Counted from the first letter of the stretch, positions 33,249 to 41,944 are shown. The stretch: 64,000 nucleotides of DNA from Coriobacteriaceae bacterium (GCA_004557505.1 SFGZ01000008.1:62001-126000); one strand, 5' to 3'. A program made the numbers and translations. The notes: generated by a model from the letters alone, not told the origin.

Positions 33249-33535
33249 GTTAGAACTCCCCTTCTAGACTCCCTGGCTAGGCTCGGGGAGCAATTCCCCG
33301 AATTTCTTATATCGTACCAAACGCTTGTATAGTTTACACACTTCATGGATAGCTGGCGGACAAACTCTTCCCAAGCGACTCGATTGGCATCTTGCGCGGA
33401 CGCTTGCGGCAAAATGGGGGGTAGGTGCGGCCGCCAAGGTCGCCGCGCGCCGCAACCGCGGCCAGTGTCGCCGCGCGCCGCAACCACAGCAGACAGTCTC
33501 GCGCCCAGTGTGGGGCGCTTTCGAAGGGAGCCTAC
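33249..33535. other. Divergent gap between ptsH and the coiled-coil gene
   Basis: Bases 33300-33345 are AT-rich and probably hold the ptsH promoter (TATAAG on the minus strand near 33310). A 6-bp hairpin (cgggga / tccccg, 33283-33300) would lie in the ptsH leader. The 18-mer tcgccgcgcgccgcaacc occurs twice, at 33440 and 33468, 28 bp apart. Confidence 0.5.
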
Positions 33536-34858
33536 ATGGCTTGGGGCAAGGGCACAAAGGGCGAGAGGGGCGCTGCCGGGAGAGGCAAGGCCACGACGCG
33601 GGCCAAGGGCAGCGACGCCGCCACAGACGGGGACGCCACCGGGAGAGACGCGCGAGACGGCGCCGCGCAGGCCGCCTCCATGGCCGCCGGCGCGGCCAGT
33701 GCGGCCGCGGATGCCGCCGCAGGCGCGGCCCGCGGGGCAGGCAGGGGGATCGCCGCGGGCCTCACGGCCCTGCGTGACGTGCGGGACGCGGCGCGCCAGC
33801 ACTCCTCCGCCAAGTCGCAGATGGAGTCCATGGAGAAGTCGCTCGAAGCGCAGCGGGCGGCGCTTGAGCACCGCGAGAGCGTCGAGGGCAGCTACGACAG
33901 CATCGTTGCAACGCAGGCCGCGGCGCTGGAGGCCGCCCAGAAGAGCGCCGCCGGCGCCGTGCAGCATGCCGCGCATCTCGCCCGCGAGCTACAGGACCTC
34001 GAGGCCCGTCTCGCCAAGATGCGCGCCGACGACGAGCAGGCGCTGCGCCCCTACAGGCAGCTCGCCGAGTCTGCCAAGGGCCGCGCGGACGACGCCGCGC
34101 GGACGGTCGCCGAGGCAAAGCGCGGAGTGCGCACGGCAGAGGGCCAGGTGAAGGATGCCATGGACCGCCGCGAGCAGGCGATTGCCTCGGCAAACCGCAC
34201 CCTTGACAACTCCAAGGCGCGCCAGCGCAAGGTCCAGGGGGAGCTCGACAAGCTGCTTGCCGACCCGTCCGCCAAGCGCAACGCCATCGCGCAGGTGCGC
34301 CAGGAACTCGCCGCCGAGACCTCGCACGTGAGCGCCGCCGAGGCCACCGTCACCAGGTCGACCGCAGACGCGCAGTCCTCCGTCGACAATGCCCAGACCC
34401 ACCTCTGGACCCAGAAGCAGTCGCTCGAGTCCGCCCAGCGCGAGGCCGAGTCCATGCAGGCAGAGGCCAGGGAGCGGCGCGACGAGTACGACCACCTTCG
34501 CGCGGAGGCGAGCGCCCGGCAGAAGAAGCTCTCCGACGACATCGACGGCCACAAGGCGGAGATCGAGCGCTCGAACCGCCTGCGCGACGGCGCCAGGGCG
34601 GACGCGGGCAGGGCGCGCGACCTCATCGCCGAGGCGAGGAGCATCCACGACACGCCACAGGCAACGGAGCAGCTGCGTCACTCGATAGCCGAGCGGGCGC
34701 GGGCGCTGGCGGCACAGCGCGCGCAGGTGGAGGAGCTGGACCGCTCCGAGCGCGAGCTGCGCCGCCGCACCCGCGCCACCCGCCTCGCCGTCCTGGCGAT
34801 ACTGGCCTTCGTCGTGGTCGTGGTGGCGGCTCTCGTCGCCTCCATGCTGCTTGGCTAG
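33536..34858 (+). CDS. Long coiled-coil protein with C-terminal membrane anchor
   Basis: This 440-residue protein is of unknown function. Residues 1-70 are Gly/Lys/Arg/Ala-rich, including an Ala-rich segment near 45-75 that may be amphipathic. Residues about 85-410 are one long predicted coiled coil rich in Ala, Glu, Arg and Gln (SMEKSLEAQRAALEHRESVE; RVRQELAAE-like repeats), without cysteines. The last 25 residues are a hydrophobic anchor (LAVLAILAFVVVVVAALVAS) after RRRTRATR. The ATG at 33536 follows gaaggga. The shape is that of a membrane-tethered scaffold or cell-envelope spacer. It converges on queA, 12 bp away. Confidence 0.75.
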   Translation: MAWGKGTKGERGAAGRGKATTRAKGSDAATDGDATGRDARDGAAQAASMAAGAASAAADAAAGAARGAGRGIAAGLTALRDVRDAARQHSSAKSQMESMEKSLEAQRAALEHRESVEGSYDSIVATQAAALEAAQKSAAGAVQHAAHLARELQDLEARLAKMRADDEQALRPYRQLAESAKGRADDAARTVAEAKRGVRTAEGQVKDAMDRREQAIASANRTLDNSKARQRKVQGELDKLLADPSAKRNAIAQVRQELAAETSHVSAAEATVTRSTADAQSSVDNAQTHLWTQKQSLESAQREAESMQAEARERRDEYDHLRAEASARQKKLSDDIDGHKAEIERSNRLRDGARADAGRARDLIAEARSIHDTPQATEQLRHSIAERARALAAQRAQVEELDRSERELRRRTRATRLAVLAILAFVVVVVAALVASMLLG

Positions 34859-34870
34859 GGCAAAGGCGCG

Positions 34871-36037
34871 CTAGCCGATGAGCATGGCGTCCCCAAACGA
34901 GAGGAAGCGGTACCTCTCGTCAACGGCCGCCCGGTAGGCAGCCATGATCTGCTCGCGCGTGGCAAGCGCCGAGACGAGCATCATGAGCGTCGAGCGGGGC
35001 ACGTGGAAGTTGGTGATGAGGGCGTCCACCACGTGATAGGTGGAGCCCGGCATGAGGTAGAGGTTGGTGGTGGCGTCGCGGCGCTCGACGATGTCGCCGC
35101 GCCCCGTGACAGCAGCGGAGTCGGGCGCATCCTCGAAGCGACGCGCCGTAACGGCCGGCGCGGATGCGGGCGCCTCCGGGTCCCAGGCGCTCTCGAGCGA
35201 GCGGACCGCCGTGGTGCCCACGGCGACCACGCGGTGCCCCGCGGCCTTGGTGGCATGCACGGCGTCGACCACGTGCTGCGACACGTGGTAGCGCTCGGTG
35301 TGCATCACGTGCTTGGTGGGGTCGTCCTCGGTGACCAGGCGGAAGGTGTCGATGCCCACCTCAAGCTCGACCGTCTCCCAGCCCACGCCCTTGTCCTCGA
35401 TCCTCTGGATGAGCTCGGGCGTGAAGTGGAGGCCCGCCGTGGGGGCCGCCGCGGAGTGCTCCTCGCGCATGGCGTAGACGGTCTGGTACTTCTCGGGGTC
35501 CCCCTCGTATGTGGTGATGTAGGGCGGAAGCGGCACGTGACCCGCCTCGTGGATGGCGGCGTCGAGCGTGCGGGCGCCCTGCGGCTCGAAGCGCACCAGG
35601 CGCCCGCCGCGGTTGTCCTCGAGGAAGTCGACTATCTCGCCCGTAAGCACGACCTCGGCGGAGAGCGGCGCGTGCAGGCCGCCCGCGCGGTACTCGATGA
35701 TGATGCCGGGCTGGCGGAGGCGCTTGCCGGGGTTCACGAGGCACTCCCACACATGCCCCAAAGGATCGAGGTCCTCGCGGCGCTTGAGCAGGAGCGTCTC
35801 GGCCACGCCGCCGGTGCCGCGCTTGTGCCCCACGAGGCGGGCCGGCATGACGCGCGTCTTGTTGGCAACGAGAAGGTCGCCCGGTTCCAGATAGTCAATC
35901 ACGTCGGTGAAGTGGCGATGCTCAAGTGAGCCGTCCTCGCGGTTAAGCACGAGAAGGCGGCAGGAGTCGCGGGGCTCTGCAGGTGCCTGTGCGATGAGCT
36001 CGTCTGGGAGCGGGTAGTCAAAGTCGTCGGTGCGCAT
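34871..36037 (-). CDS. queA: S-adenosylmethionine:tRNA ribosyltransferase-isomerase
   Basis: QueA transfers and isomerises the ribosyl part of S-adenosylmethionine onto preQ1 in tRNA, giving epoxyqueuosine. The 388 residues start MRTDDFDYPLPDELIAQAP and contain SCRLLVLNREDG, LVANKTRVMPARL, HSAAAPTAGLHFTPEL and DALITNFHVPRSTLMMLVSA. About 25 extra residues (ASAPAVTARRFEDAPDSAAV) stand before the YLMPG segment compared with the usual 340-350-residue enzyme. It sits between tgt and queH in the same orientation, though queH is 107 bp upstream. Confidence 0.96.
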   Translation of the reverse strand: MRTDDFDYPLPDELIAQAPAEPRDSCRLLVLNREDGSLEHRHFTDVIDYLEPGDLLVANKTRVMPARLVGHKRGTGGVAETLLLKRREDLDPLGHVWECLVNPGKRLRQPGIIIEYRAGGLHAPLSAEVVLTGEIVDFLEDNRGGRLVRFEPQGARTLDAAIHEAGHVPLPPYITTYEGDPEKYQTVYAMREEHSAAAPTAGLHFTPELIQRIEDKGVGWETVELEVGIDTFRLVTEDDPTKHVMHTERYHVSQHVVDAVHATKAAGHRVVAVGTTAVRSLESAWDPEAPASAPAVTARRFEDAPDSAAVTGRGDIVERRDATTNLYLMPGSTYHVVDALITNFHVPRSTLMMLVSALATREQIMAAYRAAVDERYRFLSFGDAMLIG

Positions 36038-36144
36038 GTGTGTGGTGTCTCCTCATGCCCTTAGGCTGATGTGGCGGAGTGGAGTGCGGCGCGTTGTGCG
36101 CCGATCGCCCATTCTAGCGCGTGGCGAGGGGGACGGCGACGAGG

Positions 36145-36852
36145 TTAGTGCGGGACGGAAGGCATGCGGGCGGCCTCGGCGGAGCGCGGTGCCTCGGCGG
36201 CGGGAGTGCGGGCGGCGCGGGCGGCGGCGCACTCGGCCTTGCGGCGGTCGCGGGCCTCGTGGCGCTCGATGGCGGCCTCGGCGGCCGAGAAGCGGCAGCC
36301 GCAGTAGTTCTGCCGATACATGCCCAGGTCGCGGGAGGCGCGGGTGGCCTCGGGGTAGTAGGGCCTGAAGTCGCGCCAGACCGGCGTGAGGCCGTAGGCG
36401 GCGGCCGTCTTGGCAAGCACGTCCCCGCAGGTCTCGAAGAGCTGGTACGGCGAGACCGCAAGCGTGGTGGAGATGTGGGTGAAGCCCAGCTCGCGGGCGG
36501 TGCGGCACGCCTCCGCCAGACGCAGGGCGTAGCAGGCGCGGCAGCGGGCGGCGCGGTCGAAGCCGTGCGGGGCGACGCCGGCCTCCCATGACGAGCGATC
36601 ATCTGCGGCAACGACCACGTCAGCGTGCGCGACGTCTGCCGCCCACGCGCGAAGCGTGGCAAGGCGACGGTCGTGCTCGGCCACGGGCTGGATGTTTGGG
36701 TTGGTCCAGCAGATGGTCGGCTCGAAGCCCGCGCGGCGCAGGAGCTCCACGGGCTCTATCGAGCAGGGGCCGCAGCAGGCATGCAGGAGAAGCGGCACGG
36801 CGGCGCGGCCCTTGTCGTTCTCGCCCTTGTCACCCTTGCCGTTCTCGCCCAC
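36145..36852 (-). CDS. queH: Epoxyqueuosine reductase QueH
   Basis: QueH (DUF208) is the non-cobalamin enzyme that reduces epoxyqueuosine to queuosine, the last step of the pathway. Visible are LLLHACCGPCSIEPVELL, RCRACYALRLAEACRTA, DVLAKTAAAYGL and the C-terminal NYCGCRFS, whose cysteines bind the metal and [4Fe-4S] centres. I choose the GTG at 36852, preceded closely by ggaaggagg; the frame stays open upstream through an Arg/Ala-rich stretch. Residues 1-17 are Gly/Lys/Asp-rich and the last 45 an Ala/Arg tail. Together with queA and tgt this gives the whole tRNA-bound part of queuosine synthesis. Confidence 0.92.
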   Translation of the reverse strand: MGENGKGDKGENDKGRAAVPLLLHACCGPCSIEPVELLRRAGFEPTICWTNPNIQPVAEHDRRLATLRAWAADVAHADVVVAADDRSSWEAGVAPHGFDRAARCRACYALRLAEACRTARELGFTHISTTLAVSPYQLFETCGDVLAKTAAAYGLTPVWRDFRPYYPEATRASRDLGMYRQNYCGCRFSAAEAAIERHEARDRRKAECAAARAARTPAAEAPRSAEAARMPSVPH

Positions 36853-37036
36853 AAGCCCTCCTTCCGCTGGGTTGCCATCGGACTGGGTTGCCACCGGACC
36901 ACATGATAGGGCATCGGAGCCAAGGTCCCGGCCCTGACGCCGGAGTGCGCGCCGTCGCCGCGGCCGCTCGCGCACACGCGCCGCCGCGCGCCAGCCCTCG
37001 CCAAAGGGCACGCCTTCGCTGTGGCCGCCCCGTCCC

Positions 37037-37855
37037 CTACCCCTCCAGCGGCACCTCCCGCATGGCGACCCCGCCGCGCGCGTCATGCTCGAGGACGAGC
37101 GCGCTCTTGAAGCCGCACGACGCCGCAAAGCGCGCGCCCTCGTCGAGCTTGGCGCAGAGGAGGCCGGCGCTGTGGGCATCGGAGTTCACGAGGATGCTGC
37201 CGCCCATCTCGTACAGGGCCCTCAGGAGCTCGCGGCGCGGGTAGGGCTGGCTGCGAACCCCACATGCCATGGCACCACAGTTGACCTCAAAGGGCACGCC
37301 CCCCCTCACCAGGTACTCCATGGCCTCAAGGGCGGGCGAGAGGTACGCCGCGGACGTCTCGTCAAAGAACCTCCCTCCCTCGTTGAACTTGCTCACCAGG
37401 TCGAAGTGGCCCACGAAGGTGCATTCCGTGCGGTCATGCGTCATGGCCTCCAGCTCGTAGTAGGCCTGAACGAGCGCCATCCAGTTGCCGCCAAACGCCA
37501 CGCGGCACAGGGTCTCAAGCTTCTCGGGCGACCAGTCGACCGCCGCCTCGCACGGCACGTCGACGTCCACGAAGTGCGTCGAGCCGATCCTGAACTCCGC
37601 GCCGGGACAGCAGTCGGGGTCGTAGAGCGTGTCCAGCTCCACGCCCAGAAGGATGTCCATGCGCCCGCGGTACTCGACCTGGAGCCGGCGAATCTCGGCC
37701 ACGTAGGCGTCCCAGTGCATGTGGATGTCCCGGTCCATGTGACCCGAGAAGCCAAGGGCAAGAAGCCCGTTGTCAAGGGCCGCCTCGGCCATCTCCTGCG
37801 GCGTGCTCTCTCCGTCGCAGAGCGTCGTATGCGTGTGGAAGTTGGCTCTGACCAT
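37037..37855 (-). CDS. PHP-domain phosphatase, histidinol-phosphatase type
   Basis: This is a PHP-fold metal-dependent phosphoesterase of the HisJ/YtvP group. Metal ligands are seen in ANFHTHTTLCDGESTPQEM at the amino-terminus, FSGHMDRD, the Glu/Asp region LLGVELDTLY, FVGHFDLVSKFNEGG and the C-terminal LVNSDAHSAGLL. The 272 residues are normal for the family. I prefer the ATG at 37855 with gggagg upstream; the ATG 45 bp earlier has no ribosome binding site. Histidinol phosphatase is the usual role, but no other his gene is nearby and these enzymes can have other substrates. Confidence 0.87.
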   Translation of the reverse strand: MVRANFHTHTTLCDGESTPQEMAEAALDNGLLALGFSGHMDRDIHMHWDAYVAEIRRLQVEYRGRMDILLGVELDTLYDPDCCPGAEFRIGSTHFVDVDVPCEAAVDWSPEKLETLCRVAFGGNWMALVQAYYELEAMTHDRTECTFVGHFDLVSKFNEGGRFFDETSAAYLSPALEAMEYLVRGGVPFEVNCGAMACGVRSQPYPRRELLRALYEMGGSILVNSDAHSAGLLCAKLDEGARFAASCGFKSALVLEHDARGGVAMREVPLEG

Positions 37856-37970
37856 GCGGTTCCCGCCTCCCATGTCCTCGTCGTCCAGTTTGCCTCGCAT
37901 ACGATAGTGCGTCTTCGTGGGGTCGGCGCTAGCTCATGGCGAGAAGCACGCAAAGAGAACGCAAGGGGCT

Positions 37971-38040
37971 GTCGGCGGCCGGGCCTCTGTCGGCGGCCGG
38001 GCCTCTGCCGGCGGCCGGGCCTCTGCCGGCGGCCGGGCTC
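37971..38040. repeat. 18-bp tandem repeat
   Basis: About four copies of gtcggcggccgggcctct run head to tail upstream of the PHP gene; the first two are exact, the later ones carry t-to-c in the second base. Part of the 37856-38319 gap, which otherwise contains repeat family A and nothing coding. Confidence 0.9.
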
Positions 38041-38049
38041 CGGATGGCG

Positions 38050-38245
38050 ACGGCCTTCTCGCGGTGCCGCCGTTTCCAGACGTTTAGGAATAATTTGGAC
38101 GGTTAGGAATTATCCGGACGGTTAAGGCCACCTAAACGTCTGAATCCCGCGGCATCCCGGAGGCTCCGCCCAGACGTTTAGGAATCGTCCGGACGGTTAG
38201 CCACCCCTAAACGTCCTGGAAAACCCTAACCGTCGTAATCCCGCG
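38050..38245 (+). repeat. Intergenic repeat family A, copy 2
   Basis: This copy matches the reverse complement of 640-790. It begins cggccttctcgcggtgccgc and continues with alternating half-sites: cagacgtttaggaat (38077 and 38171), ccggacggttaag (38113) and ccggacggttag (38188). Inverted half-sites cctaaacgtc follow after 6-10 bases, so the element can form several short stems. It lies downstream of the zincin-like gene and upstream of the PHP gene. Confidence 0.75.
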
Positions 38246-38319
38246 TCTGGGACAAGGAGCACAGACCAGAGGGCGCGGGGGGGCGCAGACCGAGGGGAGA
38301 TGCGCGGGGGTCCGGGCAG

Positions 38320-38868
38320 CTAGCGCGGACCCCCGCTGTCGTCGGCGAGAAGCTCCACGCCAGTGTCCGTGTCGCGCACGTGCGTGCAGCCCGGCGTGCG
38401 GACGATCTCTGCGACCATGGCCAAGTCGCCGACACACCCTGAGAGATGCGTCCACGCGAGCGCCCAGGCGAGGGCCGTCCCGGCGACAAGTTCCCCCACC
38501 CCGACGAGCGCCACAGTGACAACCACCGACGGCGCGAGAAGCACTGCCACAAAGCGCCCGCGCGCAAGAGGGTCACCCTCCGCCCTGGTGTAGAGCATCC
38601 CCGCCTCGAACCCAAAGCTGATGCGCAGCCGTCCGCGCCCCAGAAGCAGAAACGCCGCCGCATGGACAAGCTCGTGCGCAAGCAGGGCTACGGCCGACGC
38701 CACCACGTAGACAATAACGTGCGCCCCAGCGCCACTCCCCCACCCGTACACCGCCGCAAGGAGGAGGGCACCCGTGAGGCCCACGGCAAGAAATGCCACC
38801 GAGAGGGGCACCATGCGGCGCGCAAGCGGCGTGTCCCCCAGGATGTCAAGACGCGCCACGCTCCTCAT
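38320..38868 (-). CDS. DUF3267-like membrane zincin
   Basis: The 182-residue membrane protein has about four hydrophobic segments and the zinc-protease-type HELVHAAAF motif (HExxH) at the end of the second, near residue 66. This is the layout of DUF3267 putative zincin peptidases. A polar C-terminal tail of about 30 residues (RTPGCTHVRDTDTGVELL) follows. Its start overlaps the stop of the next gene upstream by 4 bp (ATGA), so the two are co-translated. Proteolytic activity and substrate are unproven. Confidence 0.75.
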   Translation of the reverse strand: MRSVARLDILGDTPLARRMVPLSVAFLAVGLTGALLLAAVYGWGSGAGAHVIVYVVASAVALLAHELVHAAAFLLLGRGRLRISFGFEAGMLYTRAEGDPLARGRFVAVLLAPSVVVTVALVGVGELVAGTALAWALAWTHLSGCVGDLAMVAEIVRTPGCTHVRDTDTGVELLADDSGGPR

Positions 38869-39641
38869 GACGCGCCCTCTCCGCGCTCCGCCGCAACACG
38901 GCGGCGCCGCGTCGCCTGCCAGGCATGCAGCAGCGCCACCGCCACGGCGAACGACGCCACGTACGGGGCGAGGTAGCCGGGGTTACCAAGGGCGCGCTCC
39001 CACCACTCCAGCGGCGAGCCCTCGGCCGGGCTTGTCACAAAGCCGAAGTTCGTGCCGAACGCTTCGTTGAACCATCTAAAGAACGCCAGGTAGGCAGCAG
39101 AGAATGTCAGCGAGGCCCAGGCGTCGCGCCACCTTGGCGCCTGGCGCGGGTCGTCGAGCGCCATGAGCGACACGGCAAAGACGAGCGCGTGTTCCATGAA
39201 GCCGCTGACGCAGGGCAGCGTATACGGCGGGCAGTACGTCCAACCCGGGAAGAGCATGGCGCAGAGGCCGCCTGTGAGGCCGAAGCAGAGCAGCAGCTCG
39301 CGAGACACGCGCGACGGGGCAACCGCGTGCCAGAGACAAACGTACTCGGCGATGTTGCACAGATGGAGCGGCCACCAGTTTGGCGAGAAGGTCCCCGTCT
39401 GCACCTTGAGGACGTCGCCCCACAGAAGCAGCGCGTTGGGAATGACGGCGGCGGCGAGAACGAGCCGGCGCCTGCCGCCATGCCAGGCATCGGTTGCCGG
39501 AAGGCCCCGGTAGCCATGCAGGAGAAGGGCGACGACCGCCGCGCACACGGCAAGCCAGAGCAGGTGCCAGGGCCCAAACATGTCAAAGCCCTCGCCGCCC
39601 CAGAGCAGGGGCTCGGCGACTACGACTTTGTCTATGGGCAT
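38865..39641 (-). CDS. TIGR02206/YwaF-type integral membrane protein
   Basis: The 258-residue protein has about seven hydrophobic segments. WPLHLCNIAEYVCLW, LLCFGLTGGLCAMLFPGW and GFMEHALVFAVSLMAL are typical of the YwaF/TIGR02206 membrane family of unknown function; conserved His residues in HLCNI and the Trp/Pro motif are present. I choose the ATG at 39641 with gaggggggtgg before it. A 23-bp tandem duplication repeats this ribosome binding site and ATG in another frame just upstream. It is translationally coupled to the zincin-like gene. Confidence 0.8.
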   Translation of the reverse strand: MPIDKVVVAEPLLWGGEGFDMFGPWHLLWLAVCAAVVALLLHGYRGLPATDAWHGGRRRLVLAAAVIPNALLLWGDVLKVQTGTFSPNWWPLHLCNIAEYVCLWHAVAPSRVSRELLLCFGLTGGLCAMLFPGWTYCPPYTLPCVSGFMEHALVFAVSLMALDDPRQAPRWRDAWASLTFSAAYLAFFRWFNEAFGTNFGFVTSPAEGSPLEWWERALGNPGYLAPYVASFAVAVALLHAWQATRRRRVAAERGEGAS

Positions 39642-39681
39642 CCGCCACCCCCCTCTATGGGCATCCGCCACCCCCCTCGGA
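39636..39681. repeat. 23-bp tandem duplication over a start codon
   Basis: gggcatccgccacccccctc occurs at 39636 and again at 39659. On the minus strand each copy provides the same ribosome binding site and ATG; as the unit is 23 bp, the two ATGs are in different frames and only the inner one serves the membrane-protein gene. Confidence 0.85.
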
Positions 39682-39881
39682 CCCACCTCGAGCGCGGGCG
39701 CGCGTGCGTGCCGCAGGCACACGCCCGTCTCGTCCGCACACCCATCAACGTACCCAGTCCAGGCCGTCCCAGTCCGCCCGCATGTATACCCGTTGTGGGA
39801 TAATCACATGGCCCGCGGCGTGCGCAGCATGCTAGCAGGCGTCACCTGCACCACCCACGACCAAGAGGGAGCACGTCCCAC

Positions 39882-41936
39882 ATGGCACATAATTCCCAGA
39901 ACGTCCCGACACAGGGCCGCCAGGGCCGCCCGAGCTTTCCCGCGCGCGCCGTCATCACCGGAGGCATGCCGTACGGCAACAAGAACCTGCACTTTGGCCA
40001 CATCGGCGGCGTCTTCGTGCCCGCGGACTTCTTCGCGCGCTTCCTGCGCGACCGCATCGGAAGCGAGAACGTGATCTTCGTCTCGGGCACGGATTGCTAC
40101 GGCTCGCCCATCATGGAGGGGTATCGCAAGCACGTCGAGGCCGAGGGCTACCGGGGCACCATCACCGACTATGTCCAGGCAAACCACGACGCCCAGAAGG
40201 CGGCGCTCGACGCATACGGCATCTCGCTCGACCTCTTTGCGGGATCCGGCCTCGAACCGGCGCGGGACTTCCACGCCCGCCTCACCGCCGAGGTCCTGCA
40301 CCGTCTCCACGAGCGCGGCTTCCTGCACAAGATGAGCACACGCCAGTTCTACGACGTCGAGGCCGGGCAGTTCCTGAACGGCCGCCAGGTCATTGGTCGC
40401 TGCCCGGTGCGCGGCTGCAAGTCCGAGAAGGCCTACGCCGACGAATGCGACCTGGGCCACCAGTTTGACCCCGAGGAGCTCATCAACCCAGTCTCGGCGC
40501 TCACCGGCACCACCCCCGAGCTGCGCCCCGTTGACAACTGGTACTTCGACCTACCCGCCTTCGAGTCAAAGCTCAAAGAGCTCATGGACGAGTGGGACGT
40601 GGACCCGCAGGTGAGGCCCGTCGTCACCAAGACGGTGCGCGAGTCTCTCGTCCCTCCCGTCGTCTACATCCAGGACAAGTTCCGCGAAAGCTTCGACGCG
40701 GTGGAGGACGCTCTTCCCGCCCACCGGCTTCACGAGGCCGAGAAGGGCCAGCAGTCCTTCTCCGTCGAGTTTGCCAACTGGCGCGACCGCGACGACGCCC
40801 GTGCCGTCCTGGAGGCGGCGGGGGTTCGCTTCCGCACGGGCAAGACGCTTTTGCCCTTCCGCATCACCGGCAACATCGAGTGGGGCGTGAGCGCGCCCGA
40901 GCTTGAGGACACGAGCGGCCTCACCGTGTGGTGCTGGCCCGAGAGCCTGTGGGCGCCCATCAGCTTCACACAGGCCGCACTCGCCCTGGACGAGAGGGCC
41001 GGCGGCACGCGCTTCTCGTCCGACGACTGGCGAGACTGGTGGTGCGCGGACGACGCCAAGGTCTACCAGTTCATCGGCCAGGACAACATCTACTTCTACT
41101 GCGTGGCGCAGCCCGCGCTGTGGGACGCGCTCGACTGGGGCCTCTTCCAGGACACGCCCGTGGCCAACTACCACATCCTGTTCATGAACAAGAAGGCCTC
41201 GAGCTCGGGCAAGATCCGCCCGCCCATGGCCGCCGAGCTTCTTGACCACTACACCGCCGAGCAGCTGCGCTGCCACTGGCTGAGCCTTGGGCTGGATCAG
41301 AAGGCCGTGAGCTTCTCGCCCAAGCCCTACGACACCTCGGTGAGCCACAAGGACAAGGCAACCGGCAAGGACGTGCTGGTAAAGGACGACCCGCGCGTGG
41401 TCGACCCCGCCCTCAAGGAGAGCGCCTTCCTCACCAACATCTTCAACCGCCTTGCCAGAAGCTGCATCTATGGCGCGCAGAACGTCTGCGCGGGCCATCT
41501 GCCTGCGGTCGAGGCGGACGCCGACGTGCTTGCCGGCTGCCGCGAGGCGACGCTAGCCTACGAGCGCTGCGCCCACGCCTTTGACGCCCACGGCGCGCTT
41601 GCCGTGGCCGAGGACTTCTGCCGTGACGCCAACCGTCGCTGGGGCGACGAGTCAAAGGCCGCCAAGGGAGACGACGACGCCTACGAGCACGCGCTGGCAA
41701 ACGCCTTTGCCGCGCTGCGCACGGTGACGCTGCTCATGCACCCCGCAGTGCCTGCCGGCTGCGAGAAGATCTGCGAGCACCTGGGCTTTGCGGCAGACGC
41801 GTTCTTCTCGTGGGAGCATGCGTTTGAGACCCCCGGCGAGCTGGCGCAGGCACTGGGAGAGAACCCCGCCGAGCACGCGCTGGTGGAGCTGCCACCGCGC
41901 TTCGACTTCTTCGAGAAGCATCCAAGCCAGAAGTAA
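39882..41936 (+). CDS. metG: Divergent methionyl-tRNA synthetase
   Basis: This 684-residue class I aminoacyl-tRNA synthetase belongs to the MetRS-like group. Amino-terminal ITGGMPYGNKNLHFGHIGG holds the HIGH equivalent and SGTDCYGSP follows. A zinc-type insert (CPVRGCKSEKAYADECD) is near residue 170. YQFIGQDNIYFYCVAQPALW is the MetRS region before the second signature. Where KMSKS is expected the chain reads MNKKASSSGK, so the consensus is lost although a Lys and Ser residues remain. The C-terminal half has an anticodon-binding helix bundle; no tRNA-binding (Trbp111) domain is present. A minus-ten-like GATAAT lies 85 bp upstream. Methionine specificity is likely but not certain. Confidence 0.85.
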   Translation: MAHNSQNVPTQGRQGRPSFPARAVITGGMPYGNKNLHFGHIGGVFVPADFFARFLRDRIGSENVIFVSGTDCYGSPIMEGYRKHVEAEGYRGTITDYVQANHDAQKAALDAYGISLDLFAGSGLEPARDFHARLTAEVLHRLHERGFLHKMSTRQFYDVEAGQFLNGRQVIGRCPVRGCKSEKAYADECDLGHQFDPEELINPVSALTGTTPELRPVDNWYFDLPAFESKLKELMDEWDVDPQVRPVVTKTVRESLVPPVVYIQDKFRESFDAVEDALPAHRLHEAEKGQQSFSVEFANWRDRDDARAVLEAAGVRFRTGKTLLPFRITGNIEWGVSAPELEDTSGLTVWCWPESLWAPISFTQAALALDERAGGTRFSSDDWRDWWCADDAKVYQFIGQDNIYFYCVAQPALWDALDWGLFQDTPVANYHILFMNKKASSSGKIRPPMAAELLDHYTAEQLRCHWLSLGLDQKAVSFSPKPYDTSVSHKDKATGKDVLVKDDPRVVDPALKESAFLTNIFNRLARSCIYGAQNVCAGHLPAVEADADVLAGCREATLAYERCAHAFDAHGALAVAEDFCRDANRRWGDESKAAKGDDDAYEHALANAFAALRTVTLLMHPAVPAGCEKICEHLGFAADAFFSWEHAFETPGELAQALGENPAEHALVELPPRFDFFEKHPSQK

Positions 41937-41944
41937 GACGAGAA

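Noticed and set aside
37971..38040. CRISPR or VNTR coding repeat
   Set aside because: The 18-bp units are directly adjacent without spacers and lie outside any supported gene; a simple tandem repeat explains them.
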